From assembly GCA_016508695.1 (NCBI GenBank), contig VNKQ01000007.1, positions 1,054,001 to 1,118,000 of the forward strand: 64,000 nt of DNA, given 5' to 3'. The translations under genes were made by a program, and so were the position numbers. The notes under the pieces are model-generated. The model did no database searches, was not told the origin of the DNA, and was given only the letters and a program-made list of their open reading frames with translations. Shown in pieces: positions 50,177 to 60,871 of this stretch (the stretch's first letter is position 1; each line of letters starts with the position of its first letter). This stretch comes from Hyphodiscus hymeniophilus. Lineage: Eukaryota; Ascomycota; Leotiomycetes; Helotiales; Hyphodiscaceae.

Positions 50177-51127
50177 TTTGACCGAATCGCGTTGTCGTAG
50201 TTGGCGGAAGTTGAAGTTCGATATCGTTCACCACATAAAAGTTCGCAAAGTCAGTGTGGGCGCTAGCGTGCATCACGTGCAACTCGCTTAATTCCTCCTT
50301 TCGAAACTTGACCTTCAGTCTTTTCCTTTCAAAATCTTTGCATTTTATCAGAGTAGGAGTTCTCCCAATAAATTTATGTTATGCAAGTACTTGATCACTA
50401 TGGTTCGGGATAATTTTTTCAAGGACTCGTATGGGGCTGCTTGACGCAGTTTTAGAAACCCCTACTTCTATCACCGAAATACGCAGATGGGAGGTCTATA
50501 AATTGGGAGCTCTCTACTGCATTCATTGCTTTGTAGGTTTTCAAAGCAAATCAGCAATAGTGTAGACATGAGTAACCAGTAACCTGCCTTACATTACTGG
50601 GCACGATATTGATCTCTTCCATTCACTGTCGGTTGGAGGATCTGGCTCGGCCATGAATCCTGTTGATTTTGCAGCTCTCGACGGTAGCCAATTGATTGGG
50701 GATCATTAAGGAGCTTGCTGCATGAGGAGTTGAGTTCTATATCATAAGCCACAACAATGGTACGTTGCCAAGATGAATGAAAAGGCCGGGTTAAAGGATT
50801 GTGTGGCAGTTACATGGTCACTAAATCGTCGATACATTACCTGTGCGACAGACTTGATCTTATCTGGTCGAAACATATTCTGGAATTGTGAGCGTCCTAG
50901 GGAGAGTTACTTCGGAGTTCCTGAAATAGGATTACTAGCTACCAGCCCATCCTGTCTCGTGTTGAAAGTTACTTGGACCTTTCAATCACCAGATAACGAA
51001 ATCGCCATCATTCTGAACCTGCTCTGGATGTGCAAGAACCCCTCATTATCCTACGCCACTAAACAAACGCAAGAGACCCTACTGCTTATTCATCTCCCGT
51101 GAAATGATTGAGATCTCCATACACCAT
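50177..51127. promoter_or_regulatory. RPL9 upstream region and SDR 3' flank
   Basis: This 0.95 kb stretch contains the RPL9 promoter, with CACGTG at 50274-50279, and the terminator of the dehydrogenase gene. The plus-strand frame 50773-51102 has no recognisable domain and is probably fortuitous. Confidence 0.5.
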
Positions 51128-52041
51128 CTAGTAACCCCATCCAATCAGCCCATTAGTGAGCTGGGGAGTGGAAGTGATCTCTTCCTTCTTCGCAATGAGC
51201 TCCTCAACATCCCAGTTGGACCAAATGAACTTCCCTTTCAAGAACTCCGCCTCTGGGCTCGCAGACCAGACGATAAATCCAGCAGCAAGGTCCACTATGA
51301 CGCATTAGCTTTATACATTCTCCCTATACACTCGGGAGACTCACCATTATCAAAAGGCAGATCCAGACCAGCTTCCATGCTCTTGTCGTTCATATCCGAC
51401 TTCAGAACACCTGGGTGAACAGTCATGACTCTGATATTCGGATTCTCCATTCCGAAATAATCCATCAGCTTCGAGGCCGCAATTTTGCTGACCGTATAGC
51501 CAGCCATTCCAGGCATCAGTGGTGGTGCATGGGAGCCTCCAGTGTTGATAGAGATCAAGACCGGCTTCTCCGAAGAGTTGGCGACGAACGCTTGAGAGAG
51601 GATCACATTGCCCTTAACGTTGACCTCCAAGCCCCTCATGAATTCCGCAACATCAGTCTTCGCTATTGGCACGATGTCAGGCAAGTACGCCGCATTGGAA
51701 ACCAAGATATCGATCGGACCGAAGGCCTTCTTTGTCTCCTCGAAGGCCTTGTTAACGGCAGCAGCGTCGACGATATCGGCTTTGAAGGTTAGGACTTTGA
51801 CGCCGGCATGCTGAGCTTCGACCTCCTTCTTGGTGGAGAGGAGGGTGGATTCGGTGCGGCCGATGATGGTGATCTTGGTTGAGCCGGACGCTGCGAATGC
51901 GTGGGTGATGTTGGGTCCAATACCTGAGCCGCCGCCGGTAATGAAAACCACCCTTCCAGCGGTGGAAAGCTCGGGACGGGTAGGTGAGATTGCTGGATAA
52001 GCTTCCGTGTGGAAGGTCTTTGTGTAGGATGGGAATGCCAT
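51128..52041 (-). CDS. Short-chain dehydrogenase/reductase
   Basis: Minus-strand exons are 52041-51345 and 51294-51128, encoding 287 residues. The classical SDR order is visible. The glycine-rich NAD(P)-binding motif TGGGSGIG is at residues 35-42, an SNAA motif is near 112-115, and the YxxxK catalytic pair (YTVSK) is near 181-185 with preceding Ser residues (LISINTGGS). An Arg follows the first strand (TIIGRTE), which leans towards NADP(H), but this is weak evidence. Splicing replaces a short run-on end by the C-terminal segment FIVWSASPEAEFLKGKFIWS, which is common in fungal SDRs of this subgroup. The substrate cannot be deduced. No biosynthetic cluster surrounds it, so it is likely a stand-alone metabolic enzyme. 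Confidence 0.88.
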
Positions 52042-53259
52042 TGCGGAAGATTTCTTGGGAATTTGATGTTCAAAGACTTGGGGGAGAACGGAGATATTTA
52101 TCTGCCGTAATGAGAGATAATAGATTCGGATTGAATGCTTTGGTTGGTAGGTTTAAGACTTCTTGCTCAGAAAGTATCAAATGATGCTGGAAATACTGGG
52201 AGATGGCCTTGCTGTTGAACTGTCCAATCGAATGATACGGGGAAAAAGTCACCGCCAATGACTTCCTCCCACCTATATGCCTCCCCAAACCTGCATTTCA
52301 AATTCACTATTCCGCCAGATCTTACAAAGCTTCGCCATGCAGTTGCATACAGAGTGAAAAGGGTCAGTTACATTCGTTCATAGTACAAGCTACCCTCAAT
52401 ACTCTGTTGGATGCACCAGATGCTTTAGAGTCGGATTTGTAAGTTGCGCGCGTCGCGGCGAGGAATGATTCCGCTCTCCACGTCGATGTGATTAGTAGAG
52501 ACGGTTTGTAAGCGGATGGATTTTTCAGCATCACGTGTGAGTCTCGTGGGGATTCTACTTTGCTAACGGGACATCATCTAAAAGGATTTAAAAGTCATTA
52601 ATATTTACAACTATGTGCTTTCAAGCTTTGTATATGATTCAATCGCGCAGGCTGGGCGATGGCAGGTCGCGGGGACAGACAAGACGCTCTACCTGAGTAT
52701 CACTTTTGCCTGTCACCAGCCTGTACAGGTTCAACAAAAATCGAGAAATTCCATAATCCCCATAGGGCCGGTTAGTGCAAGCCGATAGGCTGCACGATTA
52801 CACGATCCTCATGGGCTATGAAGCGTCAAGAAGCATGCCATGCCATCGTCAGGATGTCATAACCATCGCATTCGAAAGTCTTACCATGTAGAGACCCATT
52901 GTCGAAAAACTCTTGTTCCGGCACTTGTGTGTTACACAAGTGAATGGCAGAAATGAACATTGAGAAGTGTAGAAAGTCATCATTCATTGCTCATACAAAT
53001 ACAATAGCAGCAGCAAGAAAGTCTTGTTAAAAGTACGAGAAAGGGCCCTCCAGTTTGGCCGTGATGATGCAGCGATAATGATATCAGCTCAGCGATACGT
53101 AGGATAAGTGCGGTGCAAAATAACCACGTAAAGCTCCTCCAGTACGTACGCCTGGCTTTGAGCCTGACTCCGCCGTCAGCTCCAACTTGCATACCCGTCC
53201 GGCGATGTGAATGAATCCCCGATTAAGTAGGCACCCACCCCAATTCACACACGACACGC
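52042..53259. other. Intergenic upstream of the SDR gene
   Basis: This 1.2 kb stretch lies between the SDR start and the stop of the small orphan gene, both minus strand. It carries a TCACGTGTG sequence (52531-52539). No frame over 72 codons lies within it and none is supported. Confidence 0.5.
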
Positions 53260-53781
53260 TCATTCACTGCGACTCCGCTTTCCTCCACTATCCAGCGGCT
53301 CACTCTGCGCACGCTGTCTCTTGAGTCCAACACCACTTCTACTCGTCTCAGCCTTCTTCCTAACCGGTCCACCGGGGAAAGTAGCAGCAAGGACAGCCTT
53401 TTCACCGACCACGTTCTTGCTTCCGTCAATCGCCGTCTCAGCCCTGACCTCAACCTTGATGGAACGTGGACGGCCATTCTCATCGATCATCGGAATACCG
53501 TGTTCGTCCATGCTCATCTGCTTCAATGCACTGACGACCGCACCGGCGATCTTGGAGGCGGAGAGAGCGGCATCGACTGCGATGAGATTGTGGTCGCCTT
53601 TGACGGTGAGGGGGGTGTTGATGCGGAGATGGATAGAGGAGAGGCGCTCATCATCGTCGTCGAATTCTTCGAAGTCAAACACAGAAGCTTGGAAGGTGGG
53701 GTCGTGGACGTAGGCCGGGGGAGGGGTGACATCTTGGGTTGCTGTGAGGAGTTTTTGGTCAGTGCGGTGAGTGAACGCCAT
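53260..53781 (-). CDS. Small hypothetical protein with nuclear-type basic tail
   Basis: A single exon encodes 173 residues. The N-terminal third contains a conserved-looking acidic patch (FDFEEFDDDDERLSS). The middle is a compact, hydrophobic-patterned segment (LIAVDAALSASKIAGAVVSA, about residues 66-85), then GIPMIDENGRPRSIKVEV. The tail is basic and Ser-rich (GLKRQRAQSEP, GGKRSRSE) and looks like a nuclear localisation signal. I do not recognise the family. The start ATG at 53781 lies downstream of a purine-rich plus strand (about 54055-54100), that is, a CT-rich tract on the coding strand, typical of fungal promoters. Overlapping frames on the other strand are shadows. No function is proposed. 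Confidence 0.72.
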   Translation of the reverse strand: MAFTHRTDQKLLTATQDVTPPPAYVHDPTFQASVFDFEEFDDDDERLSSIHLRINTPLTVKGDHNLIAVDAALSASKIAGAVVSALKQMSMDEHGIPMIDENGRPRSIKVEVRAETAIDGSKNVVGEKAVLAATFPGGPVRKKAETSRSGVGLKRQRAQSEPLDSGGKRSRSE

Positions 53782-54694
53782 GTTTGTTGACCTTGGTGAT
53801 ATGTGAGGTTGGTGTACTCGTTGGTGGATATGGAAGAGGATATTGATACCGCGTACTTGATGTGTTTTGATGTGGTGGAAGCGTGAATGTTGTTCGAATG
53901 CAAGATTTGTGGGATGGAGAACACTCCTCGCGGAAGAAAGGCGACCCAGAACTTGCTAGAATCAACGCGGTTGCTTGCTGGATTGAAAGGAGAATATGTA
54001 CTTCGTAACTAACAGAAGCAGAAGCTGAATGGGAAGATGCAACGCAATAGACGAGAGTGAGAAGAAAGAAAAGGAGGAAGGAAATAGAAGAAATGGTGTC
54101 TTGCGCCTAGTTAAATATATGATGCGGAAATACACATGGCCTAGCGATAAATTCCATGGACACGCTTGCTATTGTGACCAGAATACAGAGTTGTGAGAAT
54201 ACCAATCACATGACCGAAGGCAAGGCCACAATAGCAGTAGATGAAGGTGGTCTTACGCGCAGCCAATCAAGAACACCGAATGGTATTCATTCCATCCCTA
54301 GATTGGCGCATTTGGGACTAGTGTTGCATGAAAGCATGCTCTTTACCCGTTGTTGTGGCTCATTGTGGTCTTGTTTTTGTTGTTATTGTCTTCTTCCTAT
54401 TGTCATGCGAGAAAGGGATTTTTTTCCAGGACTCAATAGCGCTTGGACCACATCCCGCTCCTACGATTGTTCTCCCCCATGCTAACGCAGTACGCAGCGT
54501 CTCACACTTGGCACACTTTCAGTACTACCAAACCACAAAATTCACTTCGGATTGCATGCTTGTCTACAATACATTGGATTGCTTGCAAGCAAGGTGATGG
54601 ATCGGATTGGTTTGGCAGCCGGAATAACCCCGTGCTCTTCCTCACGTGATGTTATACACAGGTGGTTGGGATGCGAATTTGAGATGACGATCCC
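53782..54694. promoter_or_regulatory. Upstream region of the small orphan and RPN13 3' flank
   Basis: This 0.9 kb stretch has a coding-strand CT-rich tract (plus-strand purine run about 54055-54100) near the orphan start. A CACGTG is at 54642-54647, close to the RPN13 stop. Plus-strand frames at 54156-54649 are unsupported. Confidence 0.5.
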
Positions 54695-56100
54695 TCATTC
54701 TTTCTCCACGGTCTTCTTCACGCCCTCAACAAATGCCTCCACCGCATCGCCTCCTCCAAGAGGCACACTCCCTCCTCGGACCAACCCTCCATTCTGTAGT
54801 TTGACCCCCAACGCCTCAGCAATGCTCGGCAACCCTCCATCTCGAATAGCCATAGTGAGACTTCCCAAGCTTTGATGAAATTGTGGACTCCTTAAAACTT
54901 TCTCCAGCATCTTTTTCTTCTGTCCTAGACTTAATGCTTTAATGGCTGCCGCCGTTGTCTCCGGATTGGGCTCGACCATCCCGCCAATCTGGCCGGCTGG
55001 TTCTTGAGCGAGCAGAACGACGGTTGGTGGTAAGTAGCCGAGGAGATTGTCGATCTGGGCCGGAGAGGAGGACTCAAGGATAGGAACCGTAGTACTGCTC
55101 GGGAGCAAGTCTACTAATGTTGTGTACATTTGCCCCTGAGCATGCTGTTGCGCCACACCCTGATCGCCCTTCAAAGAATTGAGGAAGTTCTGAACGACAG
55201 TAGCAGCATCCGTAGGTCCCGAGCCCGCACTGATCACGACGTCAGCCCAATTTCGTTCGATAAGATGGCTCCATGAAATGCTTATTCATTCAATGTATCT
55301 GTTTAGCAGTACACGCTCGTTTTGCTCATCTCCCATTTTGACCGAACGCCTTGTTTGAAATGTTCAGCTATGCGAAGAAATTGACCTACGCTCGACCACC
55401 ATCTGCTCCTCCCTCTCGTGCATCCGCTCCTTCTTCTCTGACATCTCCTCCTGTAGCATCTGCTCCTGCACCGCCACTTCCGCTGTGGTGATGTTCGTTG
55501 CCGTGGCCCTCTACATCGTCCATTGTCTCGTCATCATCGCCGCCATTTCCTCCATCCTGGACTTGCGCGATCTCCTCCGAAACATTGACCTCCTCGCCTT
55601 GAAGCAGGGTATCAACAATTTGACCAATCTTCAGATCTCGGGGACTGAACCAGCTTGCATCACCATTTCGTGCTTGAGGTTTCGATTGCAACCAGAAGAG
55701 ATGTCTTTGAGAGGATGAGGAGAATTTAAGGGCGAATATGCGGCCGTTTGTTCGGGAGGTGGCCTCTTGGCGGGTCTTGTATTCGTAGGGTTCGAAGTGC
55801 CCATCTGTTGGAACCATAACCAAGTCAAGATTTTCTTCATCATTCATGGCCTTGCCTCTTTCGCGCCAACAGAAGTGAACGAGTTCTAAGAAGTCAGCCT
55901 CGTACATATAAGGACATGGAGGTACGTACCATCTTCGGAGTAAAGATAGATGTAACCTGGAGTTGGATCCGGGGTCGCTTTATATGGCCGGCTGGATGTC
56001 TGCAATGAATTAGCTTGAAGGGTTCTTTTATTCAAATAGGATTACGTACATCCAGCTCACATCTGCCCGCTTTGAAGGTGATTATTGGGGAGATTGACAT
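54695..56100 (-). CDS. RPN13: 26S proteasome ubiquitin receptor Rpn13/ADRM1
   Basis: Minus-strand exons are 56100-56050, 55999-55930, 55885-55390 and 55229-54695, encoding 383 residues. The N-terminal PRU domain (about 1-125) is clear: ITFKAGRCELD, TPGYIYLYSEDELVHFCWRER, then FKFEPYEYK-like (GHFEPYEYKTR) and QRHLFWLQSK. It binds ubiquitin and the proteasome base subunit Rpn2. An acidic and Gly/His/Ala-rich linker follows (about 155-210). A DEUBAD domain (about 215-380), which docks and activates the deubiquitinase Uch37, closes the protein. So this fungus appears to have a full-length ADRM1-type Rpn13, unlike the short, DEUBAD-less budding-yeast protein. The gene is head-to-head with RPL6, with 278 bases between start codons. 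Confidence 0.9.
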
Positions 56101-56378
56101 GGTTGTTGTCGTTGTTGAAGGTCGTATGCGTAATTGGTGTAGTATGTTGTATTATGTTACGAAGCTCAGGAACCTACCTAGAAATCGCGACAGAGCTAAT
56201 AAGCCCCAATGATGCTAGAGCTTGCTTAATAGTCACGTGGCCTGGAAACCTGAGGCAAGCGGTTCGCTTAGCCAGACCCACAGCACACCAAAAATCACAA
56301 ACCTTGAACCGAATCCATCTCACGAACTCAACGACAACAACGAACCGCCAACAACCATCGAATCGGTTCCTCGTCAAG
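56101..56378. promoter_or_regulatory. 278-bp bidirectional promoter between RPN13 and RPL6
   Basis: The start codons of a proteasome receptor and a ribosomal protein gene are 278 bases apart and point away from each other, so they must share upstream sequence. A CACGTG hexamer (56234-56239) lies roughly mid-way. CACGTG is the core site of Cbf1/bHLH factors. The RPL6 side is CA/AC-rich, as in fungal 5' leaders. Confidence 0.65.
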
Positions 56379-57219
56379 ATGTCGGCATCCCTAGAAGCAA
56401 CGAGACCTGCCGGTCAAAAGAAGACATTCGGCAAGTCGACGAGAGAGATCCCTCACCACACGGAGAAGGCCAAGAAGTGGTACCCTGCTGAGGATGAGGC
56501 AGCCCCAAGAAAGGTGTGTTATTATATTCCCGGGAGGAGAGATTCTTTCCATGACTACTGGCTATCCGCGAAAGCCTGGAGCGCGATATGGCAATTGCCC
56601 TCTTGCTGGCCTCATTACCTCAAAACAACGTTCAAAAACCCCGACTAACAGTACAATTCCAGGTCCGCAAATCCATCAGAACATCCACTCCCCGATCAAC
56701 CCTTACCCCCGGTGCCGTCCTCATCCTCCTCGCTGGTCGTTTCCGCGGCAAGCGCGTCATCCTCCTGAAGAATCTCAGCCAAGGCGTTCTCCTGGTTACT
56801 GGTCCTTTTAAAGTCAACGGTGTTCCTCTCCGCCGCGTCAACGCCCGCTACGTTATCGCCACATCCCAAAAGGTTGATCTTGCTGGTATTGATGAGAAGA
56901 AGGTTGATGAGATTGCCGGTGACAAGTACTTTGCCCGGGAGAAGGGCGACAAGAAAAAGGGAGAGGAGGCTTTCTTCAAGCAGGGCGAGAAGCCAGAGGT
57001 ATGTTGACATTCACCGCCTCGTGAGATGAGGCAAATGTGTGCGTTATGGAGGCTAATAATAAACAGAAGAAGAAGCCATCGAGCAGCCGCGCAGCAGATC
57101 AAAAGGCCGTTGACAAGGCTATCCTCTCAGCAATCAAGAAGGAACCTTTCCTCGCCGCATACCTCGCCAGCTCATTCAGCTTGAGAAAGGGTGACCGACC
57201 TCACGAGATGGTCTGGTAA
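56379..57219 (+). CDS. RPL6: 60S ribosomal protein eL6
   Basis: Exons are 56379-56513, 56663-56998 and 57067-57219, encoding 207 residues. The family core is unmistakable: LTPGAVLILLAGRFRGKRV, then LLVTGPFKVNGVPLRRVNAR, then KVDLAGIDEKKVDE. The C-terminus carries the conserved tail KKEPFLAAYLASSFSLRKGD, ending PHEMVW. It is a surface protein of the large subunit, contacting expansion segments of 25S rRNA. Splice junctions fall at PRK/VRKS and KPE/KKK and keep phase. It shares a compact divergent promoter with RPN13. Confidence 0.96.
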
Positions 57220-57726
57220 ATGGTTGAAGGGGGTAGATACCGTGGACTAAATGAAGGCGTAGAACTTGCAGATGTGGGAAATTTGCATGCGAACCGTGTG
57301 AAAGGGCATGGCACATGGGTCACAGTTGCATTTGGCGCTTTGTAATCCAGATTTCGCAATTATGAAAATCACAAAGCACACCATGGGTCCTATGGAACTA
57401 ATTGTGATTGGTACCCTGGGCTGCTAATGGAAATAGGGAGGGATCATGGATGATATGGCATGGGGTTACTTCAGATGGGATGTTCCTCGGAAATATTGAA
57501 TGCGATTTGCTGTGGCTCGCAGTGCTCAATCGAGGCGCAAGCGAATGAAATTGCTCTAAGTCTACAAGCTCAGTGTCTAAGAGCCATCACTTTTTCACAT
57601 AAAAAAGTGTGATCGGGTTGTATTGTTTCATTTCAAGTTGGATGCTATGCCTAGCCCATGCTTTCCTTAAATTCATGATCTCTTCCATTCATCAACTCAC
57701 CATCCGGTTTTCGCTTCAAGTCCTTC
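57220..57726. other. Convergent intergenic region, RPL6 / DPP III
   Basis: This 0.5 kb stretch between two 3' ends should contain both terminators. No supported frame is seen. Confidence 0.5.
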
Positions 57727-60423
57727 TCAGACGTTTCTCTCCGCATAGCTTTTGATCATCCCCTCCAAGCTTGGTTCATATTCTACCAACTCCACGTTTC
57801 CAGTCTTCTCATCCAGGACAGTGTTGGCTTGCACGAATATCTTCCTAGGTCTAAATAACAGAAATGTCAGTATTTGATCAATAGGTTCTTTTGGGGGTGG
57901 TTGTGCGCCCAAGAACTCACTGTTTATTCCTCAAGACCTCATCTCTGATCTTCTTTCCCCAGAAAGTGTCATCCACATTGGTCATCTCTAGGTAGAGCTT
58001 TGTGCCAGCCTCAACATCGGCCGTGCTCTTGTAGACGTGAAGCTTTTGCAAGTAGTTCTCCACAGCCTTTCGCCCGGTTGTTGTGATCTTGCTGCGATCT
58101 AGCTTGATCGTCAGGTCTGAAAGGTCGTCATTCTGGTAGTCAAGCTTGCAGAACTCAGGGCCGGCTGATAAAAAGCACTGTAGAATGGAGAATCTAGCTT
58201 GCGAATGAGCTTGTCCCCATTTGCGGCTCTTTGGATCCCACATCTCAAGAGAGGCAATTCCCGCTCGTGCCATGGAAAGATAAGCTGCGTACAAAACGTC
58301 TCCTGCTTCGCCGTCCATGTCGGGCTTACCATCACCGAAACCAAAAATGCGGAGAATCTCGAAATCACAGCTTAGAGCCATAGCTACACACTCAGCACGA
58401 CACTCCTCATATGATGATGCAATGCTTCCGAATACGGAACCCCAAGTCTGGCCAGGCTTATAGTAGGTTGAGACAGGCTTCTCGGTAACAGGGCTAATGG
58501 GCGGGTTTTTTATGTCAAAATTATAGACGCCAGGCTTTGTCTCTTGTAGGAGTTTACCAGTGCCATGGCCAAGAAGCTCGTGAATTCCAACCTGAACCTC
58601 GAAGGCCGGGTCACGGTATTTCTGGTATATATGAAGGTCTGCTTCGGAAATGAAGGGGATCTTTTCGTTAGGTGCCTTCGCGCTGAGAACATTACCCAAT
58701 GAAACATTCTTGAACCCCTCAGTCTGTCGGATGTCGTCGTAATTTGGCTGTCAATAAGTGAGCTTCGCACCCAAGAAGTGAGCGCTGTAGAATAATATTG
58801 AAATGAAGGGGGATACCAACAATATTAATGCCAGCTGGGATACCAGATCCAGCGAAGGAGAGGACTTCCAGACTGGTGAAGTCAGGACTTAAGAACTTGT
58901 CTTTTTCAAAATCTGTCGACCATGGAAGCTTAGGAATCATTGATTCTGCGCCCTCAACCAGTTTGCCGAAGGCTCGGGTACGTTCAAGGTTGACTGTAGC
59001 GGCAAATCCTACGTTCAAAGTCAGAAGTCAGAATATGGACAGACGGAAGAATCCCATGAATTACCTTCCCATTCACCCCGCACCCCATGAGGATCTCTGT
59101 AGGTCTCGACAAACCCAATGTTACTTTCTACCATCGGGCCTTTGTCTCGAATCCACTTTCGCTGAGCAGTCTTGAAGGCTTCTAGAGAGCCAGATTCGAA
59201 CGAGTCGGCATAGGCGAGTTGCATTTCTTTCTGATTATCGTTGGCAGAATTCTCAGCGGCCTTCTGATGGTAGCCCGCGATTAGTCCCATCTCTTTCGAA
59301 TAGTCGCCATAGACCAGCTTGAGCTTATGGCCCTTAAGTGGGCCATTTTCTAAGACAAAAACTGTCTGCTTGCCGATGTCGCCACCAGAAGAGGGTACAT
59401 CAGTGACCGCCGAAGCTATGAGAAGCTCGAAGATACCTTCGGTGGTTTTCCTAAGTCTGGTATTTTCCTATTTGAAGTCAACCACCTGCAGTTTATTAAA
59501 GAACTGGAACAGATCATACCGGGAGCAATTTCTTCTCCTCCATCCACTTGGAAACAGCACTGATTTCATCCTTCGTAATCCCTTTAGAATTAGGGTAGTA
59601 TGTAGTCATATGCCCCTCATCCAAGAAGCCTAAGTGCATAAGACCCTCATTATTGCTCGAGAATATTGCACCGTTGGTCTCCTTGTAGAACTTCTCTGCC
59701 TCTGCCGAGGTTGAAGCCATAGCCGTAAAAGCCTTCTCCTCGCATCTTGGAACGAATTTGGAATCACCAAAGCCCTTGTAATTTCCACAGTTACCCAAGA
59801 ACTGGGCCGAGTATTCGAGGAAGTATTTCAGGTCTTCGTCACTAACCCCCGCCTTATTTTGCAAGGCACTCCAGTCACCATTGCAGGCTTTGTAGAGGGA
59901 TATTATGAAATCGTATATGGGTGCGGACTCGGGGGAAACCTGTCGAAGTGTGATGCGTGTGCCAGTAAAGGCAGCCCTATAATGTATTGGCACCCGTTCC
60001 TAACGTATAATTTGCTCTGATTTCCGAAGCTGGTCTGCTCAAAAGGCAATGCAAGCCACTTGACATCAAAACATACCTGCTAATATAATGAGCATATCTC
60101 TTCTGCTTGCCGTCCAAAGCCTCGAAATGCTTCTTAATCACCAAATTGACAGCACTAGGTGGGGAATCCGCAAGGAAGTTCTTGAGTTCCTGGGCATTCA
60201 TCGTGAAGTGTCGTTGAAGGCTGTGTAATCGGTTGAGAAAAGGTATATTCATGTAACGTTTTGAAGGTGTGGGTGTCACCAGGTAGCTTTGAAAACGAAG
60301 TTGTGAATGCAGGGTGGCAGAGCGGGGCGAGGCTGACAGCTCTGGTTTCCGGGGAAGTCTTTGCCAATTAGAATAGAGCTGGACTTCAGGTACACACCTA
60401 AGCGCTTGGGAATGTAGTTTCAT
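57727..60423 (-). CDS. DPP3: Dipeptidyl peptidase III (M49 zinc metallopeptidase)
   Basis: Minus-strand exons are 60423-60077, 59976-59520, 59467-59065, 59008-58821, 58747-57921 and 57850-57727, encoding 781 residues from the first ATG. The M49 signature HELLGH is at 521-526 and the second motif EECRAE at 579-584; two His and one Glu bind zinc. It cleaves dipeptides from the N-termini of short peptides, usually in the cytosol. Counting from the internal Met at 60201 (MNAQELKNFL), the protein is 707 residues and HELLGH falls at 447-452, close to human numbering (450-455). The first 74 residues are therefore an extension, Arg/Ser/Leu-rich with few acidic residues, like a mitochondrial presequence. 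The fourth intron needs a GTTGGT donor to keep INIPNYDDIRQ in frame. Confidence 0.93.
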
Positions 60424-60871
60424 CCGGGCTTGGGAGGACGAAGACCTCGTTTGGATTTCGAGAGGATCTCCTACCTCAACTACAGCACCTTTAGAAATTC
60501 AGCCCTCACACAGACCACCTGAACTGGGCCTTTGCAAAAATGAGCTCCCGCGCAGCCCATCCGCCTGAAAACGCATCTTACGACGATTTTCGTTGTTAAA
60601 CAGTGCTTCGAGCACCAATGCAAACAATTGACTCCTTAGTGCGGCCAACAGCGATAAGTCAAGTTGATCGGTCTATTTATTGACTGCGAGCGTCCATTGC
60701 GCTTCTGCTACTTTTACATGATTTCTTGCCCACGATATCCCCTCCTCGTAACTGAAGACCAAATGGCTGTTACCGTGGGATTACATGGTATGCCTTTCCT
60801 CTCCTACTCCAAGCATTCAAAATTTAACCCCATCCCTAGATACAAAGCAAGAAATGAAAGCACCCTAACGA
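60424..60871. other. Upstream region of DPP III and 3' flank of SFH1
   Basis: This 0.45 kb stretch contains the DPP III promoter and the SFH1 terminator. The plus-strand frame 60664-60924 overlaps the SFH1 end antisense and is not supported. Confidence 0.5.
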
